Shown here: in pieces, positions 1 to 12,639 of the stretch
How positions within the stretch are numbered: the first letter of the stretch is position 1
Layout: every line of letters starts with the position of its first letter
Assembly: GCA_950106755.1 (NCBI GenBank)
Contig: OX467084.1
Coordinates: forward strand, 28,585,213 to 28,649,212
Origin: Climacium dendroides
Taxonomy: Eukaryota > Streptophyta > Bryopsida > Hypnales > Climaciaceae
Direction of reading: 5' to 3'
Length of the DNA: 64,000 bases
Notes under the pieces: model-generated
Told to the model about the DNA's origin: nothing
Databases searched by the model: none
What the model saw: only the letters and a program-made list of their open reading frames with translations
Made by a program: the position numbers and the translations under genes

Positions 1-104
1 TCCATAAGACCATGAGTTGGAAATTTGGATTTCAGTTTACATCAATGAGCTTTTGTGCTGTACCTACAAGGTCCATAGTCATAACATGTCAAAACTTCAT
101 AGCT

Positions 105-300
105 TAGCCAAAAAAATATAGTAGGACAAATTCCACCATTTAGCCAAAAAAAAAATCAAGAAACCCCACAATTTAGCCAAAAAATATAGTAGTAGAATAA
201 ACTCTACAATTTAGCCAAAAAATGTAGTAGTAGATAAACTCCACCACTTAGCCAAAAATATGGTAGTAAGACAAACTCCACAACTTAGCCAAAAAATAGC
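105..300. repeat. ~37-bp tandem repeat, six units
   Basis: The hexamer TAGCCA followed by an A-run recurs at 105, 141, 174, 212, 249 and 286, a spacing of 33-38 bp. Most units continue with a TAGTAG-like stretch and AAACTCCAC. The units vary in sequence and there are no unique spacers, so this is a short degenerate minisatellite. The rest of 1-570 is AT-rich with nothing recognisable. Confidence 0.8.
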
Positions 301-570
301 AATAGGATGTGTCTTTTACACTCGTTTTTGGAAACATTGAAGGCATAAGCATTATTGAACATGAGCATTATAGCTAGGACAAATCCTAAGACAATGATGG
401 AGGCTTTATAAGTCTTCAATGTTCCATCAAAAGATATAAGTGTATTTTACATGAATACATGGGAGGAACAAAATTCGAATTGAGGGAAGTTGTTTGGTTT
501 GCTAATGGACTACATAAATATTGCCTTGCTTTACTAGTATACCCTATGCTATTGCCACAAATAAAACAAA

Positions 571-868
571 AGTAAAAGCAATTTTCTAATTTTGTAGTTC
601 ATAAAAACTTCAAACTTCAATAATTTTTACACCATAGGTCTAAATGTCACAAAATAAAGCCCATGCACCCCTCCTTGCCAAGAGCTCTCTAATGGTACCA
701 AGATTGTGACCAAAATATAAGTAAAAGTAATTTTTTAATTTTTTAATTCATAAAAATTTCAAAATTCAATAACTTGCACACTGTTCGTCTAAACGCCATG
801 AAACCAAGCTGGTGCACCCCTCCTAGCCAGGGGCTTTCCGATAGTACCAAGTACGTGATTGGGAGACG
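571..868. repeat. Tandem duplication of a ~149-bp unit
   Basis: Two adjacent copies (about 571-719 and 720-868) share the order AGTAAAAG, TTCATAAAAA, TCAATAA, GTCTAAA, TGCACCCCTCCT and GTACCAAG with scattered differences. No coding potential is seen. Confidence 0.75.
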
Positions 869-2467
869 CACGGTCCAAAAGATCTCAAAGTGACAAAGAA
901 ACAAAACAAACAAAGCAAACATCCTGATTTAAGGTATAGATTTGCCATGACTACTAGAGCATTGCCATAATTATTTAGATTATAGGAGGCAATGAAAGAG
1001 ATGTTTTTGTATCGTTATCTTTTCTTGTGCCCTATTGTGCCTAATCATCCTCAACAATGCTTTTTGGGCAGTCGCTTCCTTTCTACTATTTTTAACAATA
1101 TTTTTCTATGTATGTTTCATTGTTTACTAGAATATGAAATATTTGGCACCAAATGTCTTGTACGTTGTACGTTGTCCTCTGTCCTCTTGTCCCCAAGGGC
1201 TGCGGGAGGTCGCGCTTTTCGCAATAGATCGCCCCAAACAAATACGCTGCTACCGGTAGTCGAGATTCCAGAATCGAATTATATTAACTTTTGGGGGTGG
1301 GGACGAAATTCACGAAACTCCAGTTACGCCCCTCGCGTGACTGCAAGATCACTTAATGTGCTGATCCGCCACTGGAAAGTCGTAAGCGAGTAGTCCACGA
1401 GAAAAGATGCTATTCCGGGAAAGCAAATCCCCGAGACATGCTCTGCGCGGCCTTTTCAGCAAATTCTGGCGGTTTGGACTTCAACGGACGTAGTCCAGCT
1501 TCCGGAGATTCGGCCATCGAACTCCACTCCGCTTGCACACTCCGCCACCACAGCCGCAGTCTGCAATTGGGTGCACGTGGCAGCTTGACTCTGGGAGCAA
1601 TTGATTCGCATTTAGTTGCTAGTTTCTGGAGCTGGAGTGGCTGGAAGGAGATTGATGACGCTGCTGCCCAGGGAGGGCCAAGAGAAGCTCAACCGGGGTT
1701 GGCCCTGCTTTGGCTGGAGTTTGGTGGGATGACTTCTTCGGTTGCTGTTCTTGGTGGAGTTTGGTGGGAGGGGTAGTTCTTTGGTTGCTGTTCTTACTGT
1801 ATGTGAAGTTAGCTTGCTAGCTAGAAGGCACTTCGTGAGCATCCATGCTGTGCAGATTTGGTCCTGAAAAAAATCGGAGGAAGTGAATTCGCAAGTGGAG
1901 TGATTCACAGGTCAGGAGAATTTCAATCTCTCGGACGTGGTTCGTGACTGTAGGAAGGGGTGACTGCAGGGATGGAAGCTTCGAATTAGTTCGTGAATTA
2001 GAACCATGGTTCGTGCATGCTTGGGTGTCTGTGGAAACGTAATGTTGCTTTTAGGTCTGTAACGGAAGGACTTGGTGGAATCCGAACCCAGTGATATGGA
2101 TCTACCCGATTTCGTCCCTCACGAGTTGAGTTCCTGACAGTTGGGGGCTGGCGGGAGGGATCAACGTGGTTTCGAGCTTTGCGTTCTCCGACTGTAGAAC
2201 GCAACGATGGGCAACGAAAGGCTACAAGAAGTTTGAGGAACTCTTTTGGAAGGGCTGAATTGAAGCTTTTGAAGAACGTCTGCGTCTGCAGCAGCTGCAA
2301 TATTGTCCTTTTCTGAGCAATCTTGCATGGCGGCCTGGCTGGGATTTTAGGGCGTCATCTGCGATTCTTCATCAGTTTGGAATTGATTATAATTTGTTGC
2401 GGCGAAGTTGTTTGAGGATCTTCCACAACTACTGGTGGAAGGTTTCAATTGATTTTTCTCTTTTTAA
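869..2467 (+). other. Upstream region of the K+ channel gene; no gene called
   Basis: From about 1150 the DNA becomes GC-richer and CpG-containing, unlike the AT-rich flank. This fits a promoter and 5' leader for the gene starting at 2468. Short open frames on both strands (for example 992-1393 and 1438-1776) show no domain, repeat periodicity or splice pattern, so they are not called. A TAA lies directly before the ATG at 2468, in its frame. Confidence 0.5.
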
Positions 2468-5400
2468 ATGGCGAAGGTAGGGTTGATGATTAACAGAGGG
2501 CTGGAGGCCGTGGGTTTGGTGAAGAAAAGTCATCTGCGGAAAGCCTCCACTCTCAGCATCCTCAGCGATGCGTACAGCAGTGGCCTGTTGCCTGCTCTGG
2601 GCTCGAACCAGAGCTCCAAAAACGTCATTGGCAAGAAACATATCATTCACCCCTACGATCGACGATACAGGTATGAATGCCGATGATCCTACAACTCGTT
2701 GCATTGAAAAGCAAAGAAGTTACCTTCAAAACAAGTACCCATGTGTGTGCAACCATGCAATGTACCTTTCTTAGAACAAATTCTGTGCATTTGACTTATT
2801 CTGTGCAAATTCTGTGCATTATGATGCTAGTACTTTGAAGACTGTGTCTGTAAGGTTGTTTCAATCCGTGAGGTTGAGTTTACAACTCGGAGACCGATGC
2901 GGTGATGCTGGGAATTTTCTCGAGTGTTAGGGTTTTGGTGAGAGGTCACGGTCCTGAATTCGTATGATTGTTGTTGCGTGGACAGGTTCTGGCAGAACTG
3001 GTTGGTCGTGTTGGTTTTCTACTCGGCATGGGTTTCGCCTTTCGAGTTTGGGTTTATACAAAACCCACGAGGTGCTCTGTTTTACACGGATCACGCCGTC
3101 AATGCTATGTTTTTCATTGACATTATCATGACCTTCTTTGTGGCTTATCTCGACCCAGCAACATTCTTGATGGAAGACGACTTGAAAAAGATTGCTGTCA
3201 GGTAACATTCCGGAGTGTTACATTGACTGCTGTTTTTTCATAATGGAAAAAATTCATGATCGTTTTCAACGTGCGGTTATAATCTAGTGTGCATAATCGA
3301 TGTCGGATTTTGCTTGTTATAGATGGAAAAGTGTCGGTTCCGTTCTGTCTCGAAGCTCCATATATTTACACTATTTCATCAATTCATGTTCTCTGCCAGG
3401 TATTTGAGTTCATGGTTTATTTTGGATGTTGCATCCACTGTTCCCTTTTCCGCAATAATGGCGATATTCACGCATAAATACGAGACAGGCTTTGCGACAA
3501 GCTTGGTCAATTTGCTGCGGCTCTGGCGGCTGCGGCGAGTTAGTGCCGTCTTTGCAAGGTATCTCAAGGGCATGAAGCATCTTGCCGGACATATTCACTC
3601 TTCTATTTTGATTTTATTATTTTGGTTAGCTTTGGTAATGGCACCATGCATACACGCAGTGACAATGCTATTTCTATGTCCTGTGTAGGATTTATATTTA
3701 CCGAATGAGCACATATTTCTGTAGCTTCAGGAGTAGATCCTGCATTGATCTATCATCTTCGTGAATCCTTGAAATCTTGTTTTGTTCATTACGATTTTGA
3801 TCCTTCCATTTGTGCACTTTCCCTCATTGATGCTATTGTGCAGGGTGGAGAAGGATGTGAGATTTAGTTACTTTTGGACTCGTTGCCTCAAACTTTTCTT
3901 GGTATGTAAGCCCTGATTGTCTCACTGAAAAACTTCGGAGCAGTTAACTACGCATCTTTTCATGCTCGTCTGTGCTAATGGTCGATGGCTTTGAAGTCCT
4001 GAGATTTTGGCGATTCTGTGACCAGCGTTTCAATCGCATATCAAAGTAATACTTGGTAGTTTTAGACAAAAGGCCAAGCTGGATCATAATTATATTAACC
4101 TTCTCCTAGTGGGTTTGAATGTTATTTCTTTTCATTTCTTTTGCGTCGTTCTTATCATCTGACAATTTGAGTGATGCTGCAGGTGACACTGTTTGTTTGT
4201 CATTTTGCGGCGTGCTCCTACTACTTACTAGCTGCCCGGTACCCCAAAAGCAAGGAGACCGAGACGTGGTTGGGGTCCGTGCTTCCAGATTTCCGAGAGG
4301 AATCGTTGTGGTCACGGTACGTGACTAGCATGTACTGGTCCATCACGACGCTCACGACTACTGGCTATGGCGATTTGCATCCAGTCAACCGTGGTGAAAT
4401 GATCTATGACATATTCTACATGTTACTTAACTTGGCCCTCACAGCATACATCATCGGAAATATGACCAATCTTATCATTCGTCTGACAGCTCGAACACGA
4501 GATTATGTGAGCCTCTCACACTCCCTGTATTGTTTTCTACAGTTCCGGTACATGTGGTAGAAATGGTTACCACAAGATGCTGTCAAATCCATGCAATCTT
4601 GTCACGTTGGAATTTTGGTGTCTCTATTGGATGATGAGGTTTTGATTTAATTGGGTGTGACCTTAGCGTGACTCAGTGCAATCATTGATGGAGTTTTCGA
4701 CGAGAAATCAGTTGCCTCTCAAGCTTCAGGAGCAAATGATATCCCACGTGCAGCTCAAGTTCCAGACAGAGAGCCTCCAACATCAAGGAACTATTGCGTC
4801 TCTCCCGAAGGCCATTCGGTCGTCTGTTGCGCAGACTCTGTTTCTTGAGACCGTGGAGAGAGTTTACCTGTTTCAGGGCACTTCTTACAATTTTCTCACT
4901 CAGCTGGTGCGCCATGATTGATTTCTGCTTGACTCATCTATCAGTTGTGCTTAAGGATTAAGGACGCACCTCCGTTGTGTACCGTATTATCGTATGTAAC
5001 ACGTGTACTGGAGTTTTCCTGGGCAGTGTGATTCTAGTTATCAGGATTATCGATTAAAATTTGAGCAATATTCTTGGCATAACTTGGCTAAGTTCTATTG
5101 AGTGAAGGTATCGGAGATGAAGGTCGAATTCTACCCTCCTCGCGAGGACATTATACTGCTGAACGAGGCCCCCTCCGAATTCTACATTGTTGTGAGCGGC
5201 TCCGCTGTAAGTCGGACATTTTCTCTGCCATGAGTAGAAATTCATGATGACCCTTAGAAGAACTGAAAATACTTGCATTCTCTGTTGCGTCTTTCCTATT
5301 GATATCTGTGCATTATTTGCAGTAATTTATAATCATTTAAAAAAAAGGGCTAGCTGTTCTATCAAGAGATGGAGATGAACATGATATGTATACGACCTTG

Positions 5401-8400
5401 TTTGCAATGGGCTTGCTTTAACATCTTTCTATTCTGAAAATTGTTGAAGTTCGTTGGTGTTGATTTGCGTTTTATGACTAAAGAAGTAGTATCAATGTTT
5501 GTTGATGTGTTGCAGGATGTATTAGTTGACAGGGATGCTTCTGCCACTGATCAGGTAAGTAGTAATTCCCGTTTTTCATTTTTTTCAATATTGACGTGCA
5601 TTTACTGTCTTGCCATAAAAACTCATTCTCATACGATTATACTGAACCTTTCAGATTCTAACGACGGCCCATGCAGCCGATGTTGTTGGCGAGATTGGCG
5701 TGCTTTGTTACATGCCGCAGCCCTTTACAGTACGAAGTCGGAAGCTATCGCAACTTTTGCGACTTGATCGCATCGTGTTTATGAACATCGTGCAATCTTT
5801 CAAGGAAGATGGTCAGAGGATCGTAGATAATCTCTTACAGGTTCCAGAACAATCCGAATTGTCCTTTCTTTTTTATCCGTTTTTCAGTGAGAATGTGACA
5901 AAGTGCTCTTGGATTGCACAATCTAATTAAAACCTCTTCATCTCTTGTGATTGCAGCGCTTGCGGGAATCTGACGATGCAAGATTTAAGGAACTTTCGTC
6001 AGAGATTGAGGCTCTGCTCGCGGAAGGTAATGAGTTAGCTCCGAGTTTATGTGCGGTTGCTGCAGGAGGAAATCTGGAGGTAATGCAGGAGCTGCTGAAC
6101 AATAACGCTGAAGTGGACAAGACGGATTATTGTGGTCGGACAGCCCTGGTAGGATAGACTTTGTAATCTCTTCTCTATCTTATCGTCGTTCCTACGCTTG
6201 TATTCAGTAACTATATATGATTGAACTTTCTAAAGTTTTAGGGATGAGATTAGGGAATGAGATGAGATCACTGTACTGGGTGTCTTATACAGAGAACCTG
6301 TGAATTTTGTTTTTACTTTTGTGGAAGTCAGCATGCATTGTAGAACAAGAGCTAATTTTGTAGACAAGAGCAACTTTTTAGAGGAAGTTTGCTTGCTAAA
6401 ATCAATTTGTTAGCTTTCTTATATCTATTTTGATTGGTCATGTTTTGTGGTTATGACCAGCTTATTGCATCAGCAAAAGGTTATGAGGAGTGTGTTGAGC
6501 TCCTTCTGGAACAAGGAGCGGACCCCAACAAGGCTGGTAAGTTTGGAGTCGCATTGACCTTATAACAGTCAGGAGCTCTGCATGCCTGTTTTTTGATACA
6601 CCGATCTGAAAAACTGAGTCTATTGTCGAAACAATAGACTTCAAATTTGAAGGCATCGAGCAAGAGTGATAATAAACATAACTTTGAACTCAATAGCTTC
6701 TAAGCATCAAGGCATCGCATAGTAAAATTTCGGAACAGGTAGTACTTTTTCGGGTTGCAGAAATTTTAGAAGATTCAGGAAATTGAAATTTCAAGTGGTA
6801 CGTGTTTGGGTGTAGATGTGGATGGGAAAGTTCCCCTGGTCGAGGCCCTCATCGCCCGTGACTCAGCTACCATCAAGCTGCTTTGGGAGAACGGGGCAAC
6901 CTTGAAGAATGCGGACATTGGGAAATTTCTCCTTCAAGCCGTGCAAGACGGCAACACCGACCTCATAGATGACTACATCAAATATGGAGCTGACTTAAAC
7001 GGAGACACTGATCTTGATGGGCTGACTGCCCTTCACGTTGCGGTCAGTGGAGGTCGGATGGAGATGGTTCAGTTTTTGATATCCCGAGGGGCGGATGCTC
7101 ACTTCAAGAGCAGTGATGAACGTATCCCTTCCCCGTGCGAAATGGCTGAACAGTACGGACTTTTCCCTGAGATTACCTCGTATTTGAAGGCCCAACCGGC
7201 CCGTGACGACACACACCATTCCGATGCATCAAAAGAGATAGCTAATACAGTCACGAAGGGCCGACATGTAAGGAAAGGAAGCTCTACTGTTGAATTCCAG
7301 GTAACATCGCCGTGGACATTCGAATACATGTTTTTTATTCTGCAAGGTTCAGATAGCTCAATTGGAGATCAAGGGTCTGTTTCCTTTAGAAGGGGAAGTA
7401 AGTTGGCTAGGATGAATTATCCCCAAAAGCACCAAGGATACCTGACTGGTATTGATTAATTGCTTTTATGGGGAATTTCGTTAAAATGGCGGCATTCCAT
7501 GTGCCATTTTTCAGACCGCCCGCTCTGAATTGTAAAAGTGACATCTAGGACAGGTATAGTTTTCAAGAATCTTGGTTATTTATAGATTTAAGAAATCTAT
7601 GACTATTATAAATTTCAGATTGCACGATCTAAATTGTAAAAGTGACATCTAACACAGGTATAAATTTCAAACATCTAAGAGTGGTATAGATTTAAGATAT
7701 CTATGACGTTTGTACACTTCAGAACGCCCGCTCTGAATTGTAAAAACTGCCAAAGTAGAGGAATTTCGCCATTTTAACGAAATTGCCCATTTTTCTTCCA
7801 GTTCGACAATGCAACGCCTTCGGTGAGCCCTCCCAATAGAGTAGCTACTGGGGGTGCGGTGGAGAGGACGCTGCACTCACTGATGCGAAAACAGTCGGCA
7901 CGAGGACGTCTCATGACGCTCAAGGGACACAGAGTCGTTCGCCGGCAACTAACAATGAATCCCTCCAGTTGGATTCCCTTGCGGCGTGAAACGAGATTCA
8001 ATTCCAACCAGATCGTTCCTTCAGGAGCTCAGATTGCAGTCCGTGTCATCCTACACCCGTTTCATCCTTGGAGCAAGGAAGTGACAGGAGTGGGGAAGTT
8101 CGTTGTCCTGCCGAATACCTTAGAGGAGCTTCTCCAACTTGCCAGTAAGTGAACTCTCCCTCCCACATTCAGTTAATGACATATTAAGTTACGTATCAGA
8201 GTTCCAGGTATAGAAGCTGAGGTAGCAAGGACCTCTTCATGTAACTGCCACCTCTTCATACTCATTCTTATTACTTGTCGTCAACATTGAACAAAACGAA
8301 GTTACACAAATAAGAAATGATTTTTGCACCAATCAAGGTGTGTAGCCGTGTAGGAGTGGTTGATTCAATGTGTGAAACCTGAAGTGACCCTATGCATTCT

Positions 8401-9053
8401 TTCTTAACTTGGCTTAGTAGGAATTGGAGGCCTCAATTCTTGTCCCACAATCTCTTGTCCGTGGTTAGAAATCCAATCTCCAGTTCGCATATAGATGTGG
8501 AGCTAAGACTTGGAAGTGTGACACTCCTATTTTGATCTCGTAGTGATTTTGGTTGAACCTTTGTTGCTCAGTATGAGCAAATCTTCAAGTTCAGGGCATA
8601 AACTGACCCTTTTAAGGTATCGCAACTGCAGAGGAGAAATTCCACAACAACCCCACGAAAGTATTGAGTATAGAGGCGGCAGAGATTGACGATATTAGCG
8701 TTATCCGGGAAAACGACCACTTGTACATTATTGACGAGGACAAGCTCCTCACTGCTCCCCAAGGTGCGAAACTAAACGTATTGTCTATTAATGAAGTTGG
8801 TATGTAGCCTATGGGGATGGCTATTAGCTACTAGTTTTCAATCCTCTTTGAATCTTATTGAACGTACATCATAGGATTATAGTACTTGTTGAAAGCTAGA
8901 GTAATTGTGATGTTCAAAAACAAGGGAAGTCATGGTCTTTTTATCCATATTTGTCATAATAAATGTTTTGTTTGTGGAACAGGGATTGACACAAATGACC
9001 TCATAGCAAATTTGCAAGCAGTAATTACAGCATTGTCTCAAAGCAAAAGCTAG
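2468..9053 (+). CDS. AKT1: AKT1-like Shaker-type K+ channel, 15 exons
   Basis: Voltage-gated plasma-membrane K+ channel of the plant AKT1/AKT2 type, known in the family for K+ uptake. Exons: 2468-2670, 2986-3201, 3400-3558, 3844-3901, 4183-4506, 4667-4906, 5108-5206, 5516-5554, 5655-5840, 5957-6148, 6461-6536, 6816-7300, 7802-8144, 8617-8763, 8983-9053. They join to 2838 nt in one frame (945 aa), all introns GT-AG. Seen in order: S1 (~69-90), S2, S3, a basic S4 containing RLWRLRR (~181-187), S5, pore with [12 protein letters not shown] (from ~270), S6, C-linker, cyclic-nucleotide-binding-like domain (~390-500), ankyrin repeats (~545-720) and a C-terminal KHA domain (~800-945). The pore-to-S6 stretch ([18 protein letters not shown]) and the C-linker resemble AKT1 rather than the outward rectifiers SKOR/GORK. 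Oddities: the filter reads TTTGYGD where TTVGYGD is usual, and exon 8 is only 39 bp. Start chosen because ATGGCG follows an in-frame stop. Confidence 0.93.
7470..7788. mobile_element. MITE in intron 12 of the K+ channel gene
   Basis: A 319-bp insertion bounded by ~29-bp terminal inverted repeats with about three mismatches; the ends share AATTTCGTTAAAATGGCG and its complement. Inside, a ~110-bp motif (CTGAATTGTAAAA, then GACATCTA) recurs about three times. The right end lies only 13 bp before the intron 12 acceptor, so it replaces much of the normal 3' intron sequence. No clear target duplication was found and there is no coding sequence. Superfamily unassigned; the GGG start is compatible with a MULE-type end. 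Confidence 0.75.
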
Positions 9054-9805
9054 GTGGAAAAGACAAAAGATATCACAAAGGTTAGAATTAGTTCACCATC
9101 ACGTGATCAAAAATGCGTAGAAGTGAAGGAGATTTGGGGATATAATTTGTTGCAAAGGTTAAGGATTGGAAAATGACAATCATCCTTGCAAGAGCTGTAG
9201 AATTTGTTCAATTTTTTATTTAACATATATTGATTCATCTTTGTCTTTGAAGTATCACTTTTGTATATAATTGGATGGCTACTTGATACCAATTTTTTTA
9301 TAGGTTCAATGGAATGGAAATTATAGTGTAGAATGTAAAATTATAGAAAATCTACAAATTAGAGATATCCATGAATTCTCATAGCACATGCTTTTTTCAA
9401 TATGTAGATATGTATCCATATATCCAATATGTAGATATGTATCCATGATAAAATTGATCCAATGCAAAGTTAATGACTTTTCACATTATAAAAAGGAGAG
9501 GAAAAGATTCTATATTAAAAAATACATTTCATACAAAATGGAGATGGTTCAATTTATTGACACACATAAAAATATAACAATTATGAATCCTCCTATTGTG
9601 AGCCAAGTTGTGAGCCCTTTACATTTCACCAATTTGCTAGGTTTGGGAAGGAGAATGGCAAGCCCAAGAATAAAGAGAGACCAATACTAATTGCATTAGG
9701 GAGTATTTTTGGATTTGCCCCTTCATTAAGCCAATTCTATTACAATTGCTCCAAAGGTGTGATTCCATTTGCTTTGACAAGGTGGTGGAAAATGAGTATT
9801 TGATG
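9054..9805. other. Intergenic AT-rich DNA downstream of the channel
   Basis: Presumed 3' UTR, then intergenic sequence. Nothing beyond low-complexity AT-rich DNA and a short local duplication of a TATGTAGATATGTATCCAT-like unit at ~9400-9450. Confidence 0.5.
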
Positions 9806-10860
9806 TTAACCCCTAAATGCCTAAGACATATTTTGGGCTTTTTGGAATTTGCTCTAAATTGAACAAAATGTCAACATTTTGATAAGTTGCATCAATTTTT
9901 TTGGATTTTTAATTGTGCAAATTCAAACTAGACATGTTAGAGATTTCATAGGAAAAGAAAATACAACAATATCACTTATGAAGTGAAAGATTATAATGTT
10001 TGCCCATGAAGGTGTTAAAACTATGAAAATCTTTCAACTCTCTTTTTGCATGTCAAATCCATAAAGTTAGTGATCAAAAAAATATGAGGTTAAAGGGCCT
10101 AACATGTATAACCCCAATCAATTTATGGCTTCTGAAAATCTACTCTATAATTTTTTAAATGAATTTTGAATGTGATTTTTTCTCCAAGATCTAGTGTATT
10201 TGAGGCTCATTTCCAAGAGCTCTCAACACTACGAGAAGTCAAGATTGCAATGGATACCCTTGTACACAATTGTGAATAGAAAAATTAGAATCAATCATTT
10301 TTTAAATTTGATTTTTGATGCTAAAACTAGTCTTCAAGAAGAACTTCCCAAAAATATAAACTACTAAAAATAGCAACTTGGTTAGGTTTTATAAAACTTC
10401 AAAATTTTGCAAATATCCTACGCTCAGGTCAGATTCGTTAAAAAATAAATCAAAATATAAATAAATAGGGTATGAAATGAAATTTTCAGAAATTATAACA
10501 TGGTGTATATGAACATTGAAGAAAATATTAATGAAAATAATATGAAATCTGAAAAATAAATTGTAGAAAATACTATAATTAAAGTTGAATAAAGCCACCT
10601 CAAAGTGTGGAAGCCCCACTTGTGGTTCCACAAAATTTAAGAAAAGTTGAACTAGTGGCAGTGTAGTATAGTTAAGCTATAGTGCCTTGCACTATAGTCC
10701 ATGAATAATTCAAAATAAAGTCAAACGAAAATTTATAAATTTTAAAAATAGATAACAAAGTGGATATTCAGCCAAAAAGAAAACATTTTGTATGGGGTCT
10801 TACGAACTTGATCCCAACGTACGGTACCAAATTTTGGTGCCTCGGGCATTTAGGGGTTAA
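9806..10860. mobile_element. Non-coding element with TTAA-CCCC...GGGG-TTAA ends
   Basis: The left end reads TTAACCCCTAAATGCC and the right end is its exact reverse complement (10845-10860), with weaker inverted similarity continuing inwards. The 1.05-kb interior is AT-rich and non-coding. TTAA next to a CCC end is the pattern of piggyBac-type elements, but no transposase is visible, so this is only a structural resemblance. Related end sequences recur elsewhere in the window (see the TTAA-family finding). Confidence 0.55.
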
Positions 10861-11427
10861 AGTGTAAATGGGCATTTCCACTTGAGTCCATAACTAAGCA
10901 CTAAGCCTAGTTGACAAGGTGGATGGTAAAAGATAGTATTAATTTTAGCGGGTAGAAGCTATAATCTCAAGCTCATGAGTTTATTGCAAATAGCTAATGC
11001 TATATAAAATCAACACAAAATTTTTACATTTCCTCACTACTTTATTGCTCATTTGTTCATATACTATCCATCTCTATTATCATTCAATTTTAGTAACATA
11101 GAGCATTTGCTATAAATCTTTTAGCTCTAGTTATTCTCAACCAGCTCTTACCACCATGGACAATCAAAATTCTTTTTGAAGGTTCCACTAGAGCTTTCTA
11201 AAGCTATTAAACTTGTAGATAGAATAGACTTGCCATTTACAACATACATCCAAAAAACAGACAATACGCATTACCATTTACTAAACAATCACTACTAAAA
11301 AATGCATGTTTTACCACTACAAAATATGAGTGCAATGAGTAAAAAAATCTCAAAATATGACTCACACCAAAATCACTGTAGATAATTCGGAACTTGATTG
11401 GGTTCAATCATTACCAATAAGTCGTAT

Positions 11428-11738
11428 CACTAAAAGAAAATCCCATTATACTTGAGAAAAATTGCGTTTTACTCAACAGAAAAGTGTGGGATCGGTTTTG
11501 TTGAGTTCTCCCTTCGCAACGTTGTGTTTTTGCATTCCAACACAAAATTTTGCATTTTACTTGTCAAAAATCTGCATTTTACTTGTCAAATTCTACATTG
11601 AAATGTTGAAACGCAAAATTTTGCGTTACGAAGGAAGAACTCAACAAAATTGATCCCATACTTTTCTGTTAAGTTAAACACAGTTTCTGTCAAGTAAAAC
11701 ACAGTTCTTGTCAAGTAAAATGGAGTTTTCTTTTAGTG
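11428..11738. mobile_element. CACTA-type MITE, TSD TAT
   Basis: A 311-bp palindromic element starting CACTAAAAGAAAA and ending with the inverse. The arms pair over much of their length, including inner motifs such as GTTGAGTTCT and TTTTACTTG. The flanking 3 bp are TAT on both sides (11425-11427 and 11739-11741), the duplication length expected for CACTA elements. No coding sequence. Confidence 0.85.
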
Positions 11739-12639
11739 TATTGGACATCAGTCATATTATTAATCATACATGTTGAGGGGTATAATTGGCTATTTTTTGC
11801 CAACGTGGTGTATATGTTGACTGTCTTTTGGAGCTTGACATTCTCTTGAGTTGCCCGAGAAGAAGAAAAAAATGCCTACGTGGCATATGACTTCATGTAG
11901 TTATATTTTTGGCTGATATGAAATATGACTACAAATGTTATGTATTGTTCCTCTTTCAATGAAATTGTCCATGTGTTTTAAAAAATTAAAAAAAAATGCT
12001 TATACTAGTCCTGGACTCCTATGATACAATAGTTGTTAAAATTGGCCTGTTTTAGGCAGCATTTCTTTTTTATTGTAGAACTTGTGTTCTTGGTAGCATG
12101 CCATTGCATTATATTTGGAGGGACATTAGGGTATTCGTTTCTTTATGTCAAAACTAGCGTTTAAACGCCAGAAAAATGACTCTGGTTTCAGGGTGTTAAA
12201 ATTGGGGCATTCAAATGCACACAACTTGAAAAAATCAAGGATGGTAATTTTTGAGTTTCAAAAGGTTTCAGAAAGGTAGTGCCAATTTCTTGAAATTTTC
12301 TCATTCCATCAAAACTAATTTACTCCTAAGTGCCCAAGACTTTCCAATTGTGTTTTTTTTATAAAAAAATGGCATGGGCTTATAATTATCTCCATTGAAG
12401 CAAATTATTATTTTTTTTCCAAATTCTAATCATATAGGTTTTTAATCCTTAAATGATGTTGCAGTTGAAAATCTATTGATGAATGACAAGGAACCTCTCC
12501 ATGCAAGAAATTTGTCTATAAGAGTTGTAGGTAGGATTTTATTTTTTTAGGCTATTAAAATAAAATTCCTAAGAAAGTGATTTTGAACTCTAGGAGGTAG
12601 CCTATTTCAATTGGATATTCTATTTAATCCCTCAAAGTA

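Noticed and set aside
105..300. CRISPR-like spacing of repeats
   Set aside because: Units are degenerate, AT-rich and without unique spacers, in a eukaryotic context.
992..1776. Two open frames (133 and 112 codons) upstream of the K+ channel
   Set aside because: No recognisable domain; composition and position fit a promoter/leader, and the channel gene's own ATG follows with an in-frame stop before it.
2468..9053. SKOR/GORK outward-rectifier identity for the channel
   Set aside because: Pore, S6 and C-linker sequences ([17 protein letters not shown]) resemble AKT1-type channels more closely.
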